From Pseudomonas vancouverensis (GTDB lineage Bacteria > Pseudomonadota > Gammaproteobacteria > Pseudomonadales > Pseudomonadaceae): DNA of 64,000 bases. A program made the translations under genes and the position numbers. Positions within the stretch are counted from its first letter, which is position 1. Each line of letters begins with the position of its first letter. Positions 42,183 to 49,945 of this stretch are shown piece after piece. The stretch spans positions 1 through 64,000 of the forward strand of contig NZ_RRZK01000023.1 of assembly GCF_004348895.1 (NCBI RefSeq). Reading direction: 5' to 3'. The notes below the pieces were generated by a model that saw only the letters and a program-made list of their open reading frames with translations, was not told where the DNA came from and made no database searches.

Positions 42183-43139
42183 ATGGACGTCCCGCTGCAA
42201 AATGATCAAGCCCTGACCCGTGACAGCCTGTACGGCACTGCCGCCGAAAGTACCTACGCCGGTATCACCAGTTTCATGCGTCGTCGCTACAGCCGTGATT
42301 TGCGCGGCGTCGACGTGGCGGTCAGTGGTGTGCCGTTCGACACCGCCACCAGCAACCGTCCGGGGGCGCGATTCGGACCGCGCGGCATTCGCGCCGCTTC
42401 CGCCGGGATTGCCTGGGAGCGCCACTGGCCGTGGACCTTCGACCCGTTCGATCATCTGGCGGTGGTCGATTTCGGTGATTGCGACTTCGATTACGGTTCA
42501 CCGCAGTCGACCCCGGAAGCCATCGAGGTCCACGCCGAGCACATCCTCAACGCCGGCACGGCGATGCTGACATTGGGTGGTGATCACTTCATCACCTACC
42601 CGTTGCTCAAGGCCCATGCGCGCAAGCATGGTGCGTTGTCGCTGATCCACTTCGACGCCCACAGCGACACCTGGCCGGACGAGGAGGGCAAGCGCATCGA
42701 CCACGGCACCATGTTCTGGCATGCGGCGAAGGAGGGGTTGGTCGATCCGTCGCGCTCGGTGCAGGTCGGTTTGCGCACCACCAACGATGATCACCAGGGC
42801 TTCCAGGTGCTGGACGCGCGCCAGGTGCATCGCCGTGGCTGCGAGGCGATTGTCGAGGCGATCCGCGCGCGGGTCGGCGACAACCCGGTGTACCTGACGT
42901 TCGACATCGATTGCCTGGACCCGGCCTTCGCTCCGGGTACCGGAACGCCGGTGTGCGGCGGTTTGAGCACGGTGCAGGCGCTGGAGATTCTCGGCGGATT
43001 GCGCGGGATCAATCTGGTGGGCATGGACGTGGTGGAGGTGGCGCCGGCCTATGACAGCGCGGAGATTACCTCGCTGGCGGCGGCGACCCTGGCGATGGAG
43101 ATGCTGTGCCTGTATGCGGCGAAACATAAGGTCGACTAG
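42183..43139 (+). CDS. speB: Agmatinase/ureohydrolase
   Basis: Manganese-dependent ureohydrolase of 318 residues. The metal ligands are all present: LGGDHFITYP, HFDAHSDTWPDEE and TFDIDCLDPAFAPGTGTP, and the C-terminal VVEVAPAYDSAEIT. It hydrolyses agmatine to putrescine and urea, or a close guanidino acid (guanidinobutyrate or guanidinopropionate); these paralogues cannot be told apart safely by eye. AGAGGAG lies before the ATG. It forms an operon with the polyamine-binding protein gene, which favours agmatine uptake and use. Confidence 0.85.
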   Translation: MDVPLQNDQALTRDSLYGTAAESTYAGITSFMRRRYSRDLRGVDVAVSGVPFDTATSNRPGARFGPRGIRAASAGIAWERHWPWTFDPFDHLAVVDFGDCDFDYGSPQSTPEAIEVHAEHILNAGTAMLTLGGDHFITYPLLKAHARKHGALSLIHFDAHSDTWPDEEGKRIDHGTMFWHAAKEGLVDPSRSVQVGLRTTNDDHQGFQVLDARQVHRRGCEAIVEAIRARVGDNPVYLTFDIDCLDPAFAPGTGTPVCGGLSTVQALEILGGLRGINLVGMDVVEVAPAYDSAEITSLAAATLAMEMLCLYAAKHKVD

Positions 43140-43155
43140 TAACCCACGATCTAAA

Positions 43156-43243
43156 TGTAGGAGCGAGCCTGCTCGCGATAGCGGAGTATCAGGCGACAGC
43201 GATGTTGAATGAGCAATCGCCATCGCGAGCAGGCTCGCTCCAG
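43156..43243. repeat. REPIN after agmatinase gene
   Basis: Left arm TGTAGGAGCGAGCCTGCTCG, right arm CATCGCGAGCAGGCTCGCTC, about 40 bases apart, GTAGG end outwards. It lies between the convergent agmatinase and aldo/keto reductase genes. Confidence 0.88.
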
Positions 43244-43253
43244 GGTTGATTTG

Positions 43254-44306
43254 TCAGGCCACCGGAATGATTGGCAGATCCAGCACCTGCCCACCGCTGA
43301 ACCGTGCTGACGAGCCACTGATGGACTCGTGTGGTACACCCATGGGCACGTCACTGACGCCATCCAGACGTGCCAGTTGTTCAGCGCTCAATTGCACATT
43401 CAACGCACCCAGCGTGGCATCCAATTGCTCGCGGGTGCGGGAGCCGAGAATCGGGATCAACGCGGTGCTCGAACGCCTGGCTTTTTCCCGCAGCCAGGCA
43501 ATGGCCACGTGGGTGGGGCTCGCGTCCAGTTCGGCGGCGACGCCGATCAGGGTGTCGAGCAGGGCGGTTTCCCGGGCGCTCTTCTCTGCGTGAATCAATA
43601 CACCCAGTTTGTTTGCGCGGTTATCGCCTTGGCTATTGCGATACTTGCCAGTCAGGAAACCGCCACCCAGCGGTGACCACAAGGTGGCGGCCAGGCCCAG
43701 GGCTTCAGCCATCGGCAATTGTTCACGTTCGGCGCTGCGTTCGGCGAGGCTGTATTCGACCTGGATCGCGGCAATCGGTGCAAAACCGCGAATCTCGGCC
43801 AACAGGTCGGCGCGGGCGATGCGCCATGCCGGGAAGTTCGACAGCCCGGCGTAATGAATCTTGCCGGCGCTGACCAGATCGTCGAAGCCGCGCAGGATTT
43901 CTTCCATCGGTGTCACGCCATCGCTCATGTGGGCCCAGAACAGATCGATGTGCTCGGTGTTCAGGCGCTTCAAGCTTTCTTCGACGGCGCGCACCATGTT
44001 CTTGCGGCTGTTGCCGGTGTGGGAAATGTCGGCGGCAGCTGTAGTTCCCAGGGTGTATTTGGTGGCGATGACCAGGCTGTCGCGCTGTGCCGCGATAAAC
44101 TCGCTGAGCATCGCTTCCGACTGCCCACCCTGATAGCCATTGGCGGTGTCGATGAAATTGCCGCCGGCCTCCAGATAACCATCAAAAATGCGTTTGGCCT
44201 CGTTACGCTCCGCGCCATGACCCCAGCCGGTGCCGAAATTGCCGGCACCCAGCGCCAGTTCAGAAACCCGCAGGCCGGTTTTACGGCCGAAGACCTTGTA
44301 ATGCAT
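43254..44306 (-). CDS. Aldo/keto reductase
   Basis: NADPH-dependent aldo/keto reductase of 350 residues. Catalytic residues: Asp/Tyr in FIDTANGYQGGQSEAM, Lys in LVIATKYTLGTTA and His in IDLFWAHMSDGVTPM. In the first block the usual Tyr is present, and the C-terminal cofactor loop is IPILGSRTREQLDATLGAL. It starts MHYKVFGRKTGLRVSEL with GGAG seven bases upstream. It is one of two such reductases in the window. It is monocistronic, with a strongly AT-rich stretch before the start (44340-44380). Confidence 0.92.
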   Translation of the reverse strand: MHYKVFGRKTGLRVSELALGAGNFGTGWGHGAERNEAKRIFDGYLEAGGNFIDTANGYQGGQSEAMLSEFIAAQRDSLVIATKYTLGTTAAADISHTGNSRKNMVRAVEESLKRLNTEHIDLFWAHMSDGVTPMEEILRGFDDLVSAGKIHYAGLSNFPAWRIARADLLAEIRGFAPIAAIQVEYSLAERSAEREQLPMAEALGLAATLWSPLGGGFLTGKYRNSQGDNRANKLGVLIHAEKSARETALLDTLIGVAAELDASPTHVAIAWLREKARRSSTALIPILGSRTREQLDATLGALNVQLSAEQLARLDGVSDVPMGVPHESISGSSARFSGGQVLDLPIIPVA

Positions 44307-44418
44307 GGGATGACTCCAGAATGACGGTTTAAATGTTTAGTGACATATATAAAATATGATGTTAATAATTTAAACCGTCAAGACGCTTCTGCTTTTCCGC
44401 GATGGCATACTGCCGCGC

Positions 44419-45537
44419 ATGACTACTGACTCCCCCCTCAGCGCTTGGCAGCGCGCGATCGCACAAAAAGGCTTCGTTCAGGACGAAGCCCAGGAACACG
44501 CCGTCTGGGCACTGCAGAAGTGTCACGAAGCCCTGCATGAAGGGCGCTCGGCCATTTCAGGTGTGTACCTGTGGGGGCCCGTAGGGCGGGGCAAGACCTG
44601 GCTGATGGACCAGTTCTATCAAAGCCTGCGGGTTCCGGCCCGGCGCCAGCACTTTCACCACTTCATGGGCTGGGTGCATCAACGTTCATTCCAGTTGACC
44701 GGCACGGCCGATCCGCTCAAGGCCCTGGCCCGTGAGTTGAGCGCCGAAGTACGGGTGCTGTGTTTTGACGAGCTATTCGTCAACGACATCGGCGATGCGA
44801 TCATCCTCGGGCGATTGTTTCAGGTGATGTTCGAGCAAGGCGTGGTGGTGGTCTGCACATCCAACCTGCCGCCGGACCAGTTGTACGCCGACGGATTCAA
44901 CCGCGACCGCTTCCTGCCAGCCATCACGGCGATCAAAAAGTATATGCAGGTGATTGCCGTGGACGGTGGCGAGGACCATCGTTTGCACCCGGGGACGGGG
45001 GCGCAACGCTATTGGGTGTGCGAGCGGGGTCAAGCCGGCACACTCGGCGAGGTGTTTGCCGGTTTGACGGCCGGCCAGGCGGTGTCCGCCGATCCGGTCG
45101 AGGTCGGCTACCGCTCGCTGGCTGTGGTCAAGGCTAGCCCCAAGGTGCTTTGGACCCGCTACGCCGATCTGTGCGAGCAGCCGTTTGCCGCCATGGATTT
45201 CATCGGTTTGTGCGACCGCTACAGCGCCATCCTGTTGAGTGAGGTGCCCAGCCTCAGCGCGCAAAAACGTCCGGGGCGCATTGCCCGGGGCACTGAGGAC
45301 GGCGCCGAACGGGTCGAGGCGGGCGAGCGCGAGTTGCCACAGTTGTCAGTGCACGATGACGGCGTACGGCGTTTCATTGCCCTGGTGGATGAATGCTACG
45401 ACCGCAAGGTGCCGTTGTACCTGGAGGCCGAGGTGCCGATGGACTCGCTGTACACCGAAGGCTACCTGGAGTTTGCCTTCCGCCGCACCTTGAGCCGCTT
45501 GCAGGAAATGCAACTGGAGCGCTTTGCACAAGGGTGA
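44419..45537 (+). CDS. ZapE/AFG1-type AAA+ ATPase
   Basis: A 372-residue AAA+ ATPase of the AFG1/ZapE family. Walker A is GVYLWGPVGRGKTWLMDQFY, followed by the family stretch HFHHFMGWVHQRSFQL. Walker B is VLCFDELFVNDIGDAI and sensor 1 is VVVCTSNLPPDQLYADG. The C-terminal domain has RPGRIARG-like and EVPMDSLYTEGYLEFAFRRT blocks. In E. coli ZapE is a division protein that acts on FtsZ; in mitochondria AFG1 aids protein quality control. The length and motifs are complete. The start has no strong SD. The GNAT gene follows on the same strand after about 95 bases. Confidence 0.9.
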   Translation: MTTDSPLSAWQRAIAQKGFVQDEAQEHAVWALQKCHEALHEGRSAISGVYLWGPVGRGKTWLMDQFYQSLRVPARRQHFHHFMGWVHQRSFQLTGTADPLKALARELSAEVRVLCFDELFVNDIGDAIILGRLFQVMFEQGVVVVCTSNLPPDQLYADGFNRDRFLPAITAIKKYMQVIAVDGGEDHRLHPGTGAQRYWVCERGQAGTLGEVFAGLTAGQAVSADPVEVGYRSLAVVKASPKVLWTRYADLCEQPFAAMDFIGLCDRYSAILLSEVPSLSAQKRPGRIARGTEDGAERVEAGERELPQLSVHDDGVRRFIALVDECYDRKVPLYLEAEVPMDSLYTEGYLEFAFRRTLSRLQEMQLERFAQG

Positions 45538-45631
45538 TCGGATTGTGGTGGCCCCCTCGCTCGCGCTATCGTCTCCCGACCCTGCGGCGCAACTCGTGCG
45601 CCCTGGCCAATTAATACGATTGAGGTTGGAA

Positions 45632-46123
45632 ATGGATTCCGCGGAAATACTTGTGTTGCAAGCCAGCTACACCAATGCGGTGCACGCCGAGGCGATTAGT
45701 CTTGTCTTGAACAGCTACGCCCAGGACCCGATGGGTGGTGGCCATGCGTTGCCGGCCGACGTACTGGAGCAGTTGCCCGGCGAATTGGCCAAGCGCCCTC
45801 ATGCGTTCAGCGTGCTGGCCTTTGTCGGTGGTGAACCGGCGGGGCTGGTCAATTGCTTCGAAGGGTTCTCGACCTTTGCCTGTCGGCCTCTGGTCAATGT
45901 CCACGATGTGGCGGTAGTACCGAAGTTTCGCGGGATCGGCCTGAGCCAGCGGATGCTGCAAAAGGTCGAGGAAATTGCCCGGCAGCGTGGTTGCTGCAAA
46001 ATCACCCTGGAAGTGCTGGAAGGCAACGCCGTGGCCCAGGCGTCCTACGACAAGTTCGGCTTTGCGCCGGGTGTGTTCGATCCTGCCCATGGGCGCATGC
46101 TGTTCTGGACCAAGCCACTTTAA
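45632..46123 (+). CDS. GNAT-family N-acetyltransferase
   Basis: A 163-residue acetyltransferase. The acetyl-CoA-binding motif A is VHDVAVVPKFRGIGLSQRML with the Q/R-x-x-G-x-G/A pattern, and motif B is NAVAQASYDKFGFAPG. The start at 45632 has GAGG six bases upstream and gives MDSAEILVLQ; the frame runs back into the end of the ATPase gene but with no domain there. The acceptor substrate is unknown. A terminator-like hairpin lies right after the stop, though its T-run serves the opposite strand. Confidence 0.88.
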   Translation: MDSAEILVLQASYTNAVHAEAISLVLNSYAQDPMGGGHALPADVLEQLPGELAKRPHAFSVLAFVGGEPAGLVNCFEGFSTFACRPLVNVHDVAVVPKFRGIGLSQRMLQKVEEIARQRGCCKITLEVLEGNAVAQASYDKFGFAPGVFDPAHGRMLFWTKPL

Positions 46124-46131
46124 TCGAACGC

Positions 46132-46158
46132 AAAAAAAGGGCGCCCATCAGGGCGCCC
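46132..46158 (-). terminator. Rho-independent terminator of the 46204 gene
   Basis: Stem GGGCGCCC / GGGCGCCC (self-complementary, 8 bp) with loop ATCA, followed on the minus strand by a run of seven T residues (A-run 46132-46138 on +). It ends 8 bases from the GNAT stop and may serve that gene too. Confidence 0.85.
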
Positions 46159-46203
46159 GAAGTTCATCTCCGACGGCTGAGCTGGCCGTCGCAGGTCTGT
46201 GGG

Positions 46204-46413
46204 TCATTTTGGCCTGTAGGTCTCGGTCACCTGAGCGGTCTGGTCGCTTGGAACCCGCAGTTCGTTGGTTTGACTGGCCTGCCCGAGGGCTTGCTGCTGG
46301 GCCAGTCGCAGACTTTCGAAGTAGTAACGCATGCGTTCGGCGCCGCCTTCGGCGAATGCGCTGGTTGAGCCTAGAGCCATCAGGCCGGCGATGATCAATG
46401 CGGTGCGTTTCAT
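46204..46413 (-). CDS. Small exported protein, 69 residues
   Basis: A 69-residue protein with a clear Sec signal, MKRTALIIAGLMALGSTSAFA. The mature part of about 48 residues contains EGGAERMRYYFESLRLAQQQ, probably one amphipathic helix, and a polar end (TAQVTETYRPK). There are no Cys residues. It has its own terminator. The start of the mature region (AEGG) is reminiscent of the small PtrA-type periplasmic proteins of Pseudomonas, but the match is too short to be sure. It is monocistronic on the minus strand. Confidence 0.75.
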   Translation of the reverse strand: MKRTALIIAGLMALGSTSAFAEGGAERMRYYFESLRLAQQQALGQASQTNELRVPSDQTAQVTETYRPK

Positions 46414-46545
46414 GGTGTGCCTCCACTACAGCGGTGGGATGCCTTTCGTCCATGAATCAGAATCAATATCGAGATGCCATTATCCGCCGATTCCGTTAAA
46501 TGGGAATTAACGGTCGTGGCTGCCTGCAGGAAAGAAAGGGGCATG

Positions 46546-46570
46546 AAAAAGGGGCCGGAATCGGCCCCTT
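46546..46570 (-). terminator. Rho-independent terminator of cptA-like gene
   Basis: Stem AAGGGGCCG / CGGCCCCTT (9 bp) with loop GAAT, followed on the minus strand by a T-run. It lies 8 bases after the phosphoethanolamine transferase stop. Confidence 0.85.
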
Positions 46571-46577
46571 GGAAGGA

Positions 46578-48314
46578 TTACTGCTTGACCACCGCGGGTG
46601 GTGTTTTCGGCTTCATCAGGCTGAAGTCGATCAGCGCTTTCTGCTCGCGCTCGTAAGGGTTGCCGATCAGCAGCGGACGAGCCTTGAAGCTGTCGCTGAC
46701 CAGGCTCTTCGTGCGGTCGAGTTCGTCGAAGCTCAAACCCGCCAGATCAGCCCAGGTATGGATCAGGTGCGAGCTGCTGTACGGACGCGACAGGTCGGCG
46801 GCGAAATTCCAGTTGTGGGTTTCACGCCATTTCGGCGATGCCCAGGCCATGAACGGAATGGTGTACATCGGCGCCGTCGGTTTGGCCTCGTTGCGTCCCA
46901 GGGTGTTATGGCCGGCCGAGTCAAAGACGTCTTCGCCATGGTCGGAGAGGTACAACAGGAAACCGTTCGGATCAGTCTTGGCGTAGTCCTTGATCAGGCT
47001 GGACACGACGAAATCGTTGTACAGCACGGCATTGTCGTAGCTGTTGTAGGTCGGCACCTGATCGTCACGTACGCCGTCCGGCACGCCATTGCGGTCCTGG
47101 AATTTGTCGAAGGTCGGCGGATAACGGTACTGGTAGCTCATGTGCGTGCCCAGCAGATGCACGACGATCAGCTTGCGTGGCGCCGCATCGGCCAGGGCCT
47201 TGTTGAACGGTTCGATGACGTCGCCATCGTACTGGGCGGCGTTCTGGTTGCGGTTGTTGTTCAGGTACACCTGCTCGTCAGCTTGCTCGGAGAAGGTGGT
47301 GAGCATGGTGTTGCGCTTGGTCATGGTCTGCTGGTTGGTGATCCAGAAGGTCTTGTAACCGGCCTGTTTCATCATGCTGACCAGCGATGGCGTCGACAGG
47401 TACAACTCCGGATTTTCTTCATCGGCAAAGGTCAGGACCTGCTGCAACGCCTCGATGGTGTAGGGGCGCGGAGTCACGACGTTGTCGAACACCGCCAGTT
47501 GATCCTTGAGCTTGTCCAGTTCCGGCGTGGTGTTGCGCTGATAGCCGTACAGGCTCATGCGCTGACGGTTGGTCGATTCACCAATTACCAACACCAGGGT
47601 CGCCGGTTGGTCGGCCATCGAATTCTTCAGATTGTGCAGCGGCGGGATCTTGCTGGCGCTTTTCAGCATGTCCTGCATGCCGGCCAGGGTGTCCAGGTAG
47701 CGGTGGTAGGCCACAGCCATTTGCCACGGCACTGCCGGCTCGATGCGGGTTTCGAACTTCTCGAAACCTTCGGCGAAGGTGCCGGTGCGCATCGTCTGCT
47801 TGACCAGCGGATAGCCGACCACGGCCACCACGATGGCCGTTGCCGCCACCAGGGCCTTGCCACGGGACAGGTACACCGGGCGCAGGCGGGTCCAGAGGAA
47901 ATAGGCGAATGCGGTATGGGCAATGAACGCCAGCACCATCCACCAGGCGAAGTATTGGGTCATGTACTCGCCGGCTTCAGAAATGTTCGACTCGAACATG
48001 ATGAAGATGACGCTTTGCGAAAATTCTTGCTGATAAATGAAGAAGTAACCCAGGCTCGCCATGGAGCAGGCCCACAGCACCACGCCTATCACTGCGGCCA
48101 TTACCCGAGTCTGCCTGGGGAACAACAGCATAGGCGCCAGCCATATGGCGCTCATCACAAAGGCCTGGCGGAAGCCACTGAAACCGGAGGTGCCAGTCAG
48201 CTGGATCAGCAGTTGGGTGATCCCGGAGAAGTACCAGAAAAACACGAACAGCCAGATAAATCCGGCCCAGTCGAAACCATTCGCAGCTGTCTTGCTGCGT
48301 TTAAACAAATTCAT
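46578..48314 (-). CDS. cptA: Phosphoethanolamine transferase, CptA-like
   Basis: Inner-membrane enzyme of 578 residues that transfers phosphoethanolamine from phosphatidylethanolamine to lipopolysaccharide. Five membrane segments occupy the first 170 residues or so. The periplasmic alkaline-phosphatase-fold domain has TLVLVIGESTNRQRMSLYGY with the nucleophile Thr in the GEST motif, NNVVTPRPYTIEALQQ-like wording, FWITNQQTMTKRNTMLT, VVHLLGTHMSYQYRYP and YLSDHGEDVFD. These blocks match E. coli CptA (core heptose I modification) more closely than EptA. GGAG lies six bases before the ATG at 48314. It is monocistronic with its own terminator. Confidence 0.88.
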   Translation of the reverse strand: MNLFKRSKTAANGFDWAGFIWLFVFFWYFSGITQLLIQLTGTSGFSGFRQAFVMSAIWLAPMLLFPRQTRVMAAVIGVVLWACSMASLGYFFIYQQEFSQSVIFIMFESNISEAGEYMTQYFAWWMVLAFIAHTAFAYFLWTRLRPVYLSRGKALVAATAIVVAVVGYPLVKQTMRTGTFAEGFEKFETRIEPAVPWQMAVAYHRYLDTLAGMQDMLKSASKIPPLHNLKNSMADQPATLVLVIGESTNRQRMSLYGYQRNTTPELDKLKDQLAVFDNVVTPRPYTIEALQQVLTFADEENPELYLSTPSLVSMMKQAGYKTFWITNQQTMTKRNTMLTTFSEQADEQVYLNNNRNQNAAQYDGDVIEPFNKALADAAPRKLIVVHLLGTHMSYQYRYPPTFDKFQDRNGVPDGVRDDQVPTYNSYDNAVLYNDFVVSSLIKDYAKTDPNGFLLYLSDHGEDVFDSAGHNTLGRNEAKPTAPMYTIPFMAWASPKWRETHNWNFAADLSRPYSSSHLIHTWADLAGLSFDELDRTKSLVSDSFKARPLLIGNPYEREQKALIDFSLMKPKTPPAVVKQ

Positions 48315-48474
48315 TCGGGACTCCAGCCGAGATATCACTTCCACCGCTGCGAATATTGGATATCGCGGACGACGAACGGAGGGCACGCGGAAACCAGCGG
48401 CCTTAACAGGTAATTATCTTGAAACAAATGTGAAAATTTCGTGAGTTGATCGGCGGGGCAGGGCGGGGCAGTCA

Positions 48475-48498
48475 CGGAAGCAGCAGTGGCTGCTTCCG
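48475..48498. terminator. Hairpin after small coiled-coil gene
   Basis: Perfect 10-bp stem CGGAAGCAGC / GCTGCTTCCG with loop AGTG, 12 bases past the stop at 48510. There is no T-run, so it may be a transcript-end stabiliser or weak terminator. Confidence 0.5.
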
Positions 48499-48509
48499 CA
48501 AGCAAAGGA

Positions 48510-48692
48510 TCAAGTGAGGGGCGTGCGTTGCACAGCGGTCAGGGTCGGGGCTGCGTTTTCATTGAGTTGCAAGCGCAATTGCGCCAGTTCGAGCTTCAAC
48601 TGGTCACGCTCGTCCTTCAACTGACGCAGTTCATCGCGACGAATAGTGACGTAAAGGGTTTGTGCTGGCTGTACGGCGTATACGGTGCCCAT
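48510..48692 (-). CDS. Small coiled-coil protein, 60 residues
   Basis: A 60-residue protein beginning MGTVYAVQPAQTLYVTIRRD, followed by a short coiled coil (ELRQLKDERDQLKLELAQLR) of about four heptads and a polar tail. GAGGTG lies about 5 bases before the ATG. There is no signal peptide. The heptads point to dimerisation. Function unknown; the start and codon pattern look genuine. Confidence 0.6.
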   Translation of the reverse strand: MGTVYAVQPAQTLYVTIRRDELRQLKDERDQLKLELAQLRLQLNENAAPTLTAVQRTPLT

Positions 48693-48964
48693 TGCTCACC
48701 TCGCAAATGGCGGGTCTCCATGGTAGGTGCGCCTGCTTTTCAGAGGCCTACCTACAATCGAGGCCAATTTTGATTTCTTTTATCCCTGAAGGGAACTTTT
48801 TTATTTTTCATTGTCGTTGTGTCTTCGACGGGTTTCCCGACGTTATCCATAAGGATCGGGCACAATGCCCGGAAACTTCACCGCCACGCTCTGGACTAAC
48901 CTTCATGAACGCGGTGGGCTATAACCTTTGTCACACATTTATTTGTAGTAAGGAGCATCAGCAC

Positions 48965-49945
48965 ATGCAACTCGGGATTATTGGACTGGGCCGCATGGGC
49001 GGTAATATTGCGCGGCGCCTGATGCTCAACGGACACACGACCGTTGTTTATGACCGCAATACCGCTTTCATCGATACCCTGGTCGCCGAGGGTGCCAACG
49101 GGGCGGCGGACTTGCCTGCGCTGGTCGCAGGCCTCGCCAAGCCACGTGCGGTGTGGGTCATGCTGCCGGCCGGCGCACCGACCGAAGAGACCATCGACAC
49201 CCTGAGCACCTTGCTCGAAGCCGGTGACACCATCATCGATGGCGGCAACACCTTCTATAAGGACGACATTCGCCGGGCCAAGACCCTGGCGGAAAAGGGC
49301 CTGCACTATATCGATGTCGGCACTTCCGGCGGTGTCTGGGGCCTGGAACGCGGTTACTGCATGATGATCGGCGGCGATGCCGAGACCGTGAATCGCCTCG
49401 ACCCGCTGTTCAAGACCCTGGCCCCGGGCATGGGCGACATTCCCCGCACCAAGGACCGCAAGTCCGACGACGAGCGCGCCGAGCATGGCTACATTCATGC
49501 AGGCCCTGCCGGCGCCGGGCATTTCGTCAAGATGATCCACAACGGCATCGAGTACGGCATGATGCAGGCCTTCGCCGAAGGCTTCGACATCCTCAAGACC
49601 AAGAACAGCGAGAAACTGCCGGAAGACCAGCGTTTCGACCTGAACGTCGCCGACATCGCCGAAGTCTGGCGTCGCGGCAGCGTGGTGTCCTCGTGGTTGC
49701 TCGACCTGACCGCCGATGCGCTGGCCAGCGACGGCAAACTCGATGGGTTCTCCGGCTCCGTGGCCGACAGCGGTGAAGGTCAATGGACCATCGAGGCTGC
49801 CATGGAACAGGCCGTGCCGGTACCGGTGCTGTCGAACTCGCTGTTCTCGCGCTACCGTTCCCGCGGTCAGGGTACCTTTGGCGACAAAGTTCTTTCGGCC
49901 CAGCGCTTCGGCTTCGGCGGCCATGTGGAGACACCGAAAAAATGA
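48965..49945 (+). CDS. gnd: 6-phosphogluconate dehydrogenase, decarboxylating (short GndA/YqeC type)
   Basis: Oxidises 6-phosphogluconate to ribulose 5-phosphate and CO2. The 326-residue length is that of the short bacterial type, which is often NAD-preferring. The dinucleotide motif is MQLGIIGLGRMGGNIARRL. Substrate and catalytic blocks: IIDGGNTFYKDD, YIDVGTSGGVWGLERGYCMM and GHFVKMIHNGIEYGMMQAFA with the catalytic Lys and substrate His/Asn. AAGGAG lies nine bases before the ATG. Its last four bases overlap the zwf start (ATGA), so the pentose phosphate enzymes are made together. Confidence 0.92.
   Translation: MQLGIIGLGRMGGNIARRLMLNGHTTVVYDRNTAFIDTLVAEGANGAADLPALVAGLAKPRAVWVMLPAGAPTEETIDTLSTLLEAGDTIIDGGNTFYKDDIRRAKTLAEKGLHYIDVGTSGGVWGLERGYCMMIGGDAETVNRLDPLFKTLAPGMGDIPRTKDRKSDDERAEHGYIHAGPAGAGHFVKMIHNGIEYGMMQAFAEGFDILKTKNSEKLPEDQRFDLNVADIAEVWRRGSVVSSWLLDLTADALASDGKLDGFSGSVADSGEGQWTIEAAMEQAVPVPVLSNSLFSRYRSRGQGTFGDKVLSAQRFGFGGHVETPKK

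Noticed and set aside
46132..46158. Hairpin at 46139 as terminator of the GNAT gene only
   Set aside because: The A-run lies on the 5' side in the GNAT direction, so the U-tract forms on the opposite transcript; it is assigned to the 46204 gene.
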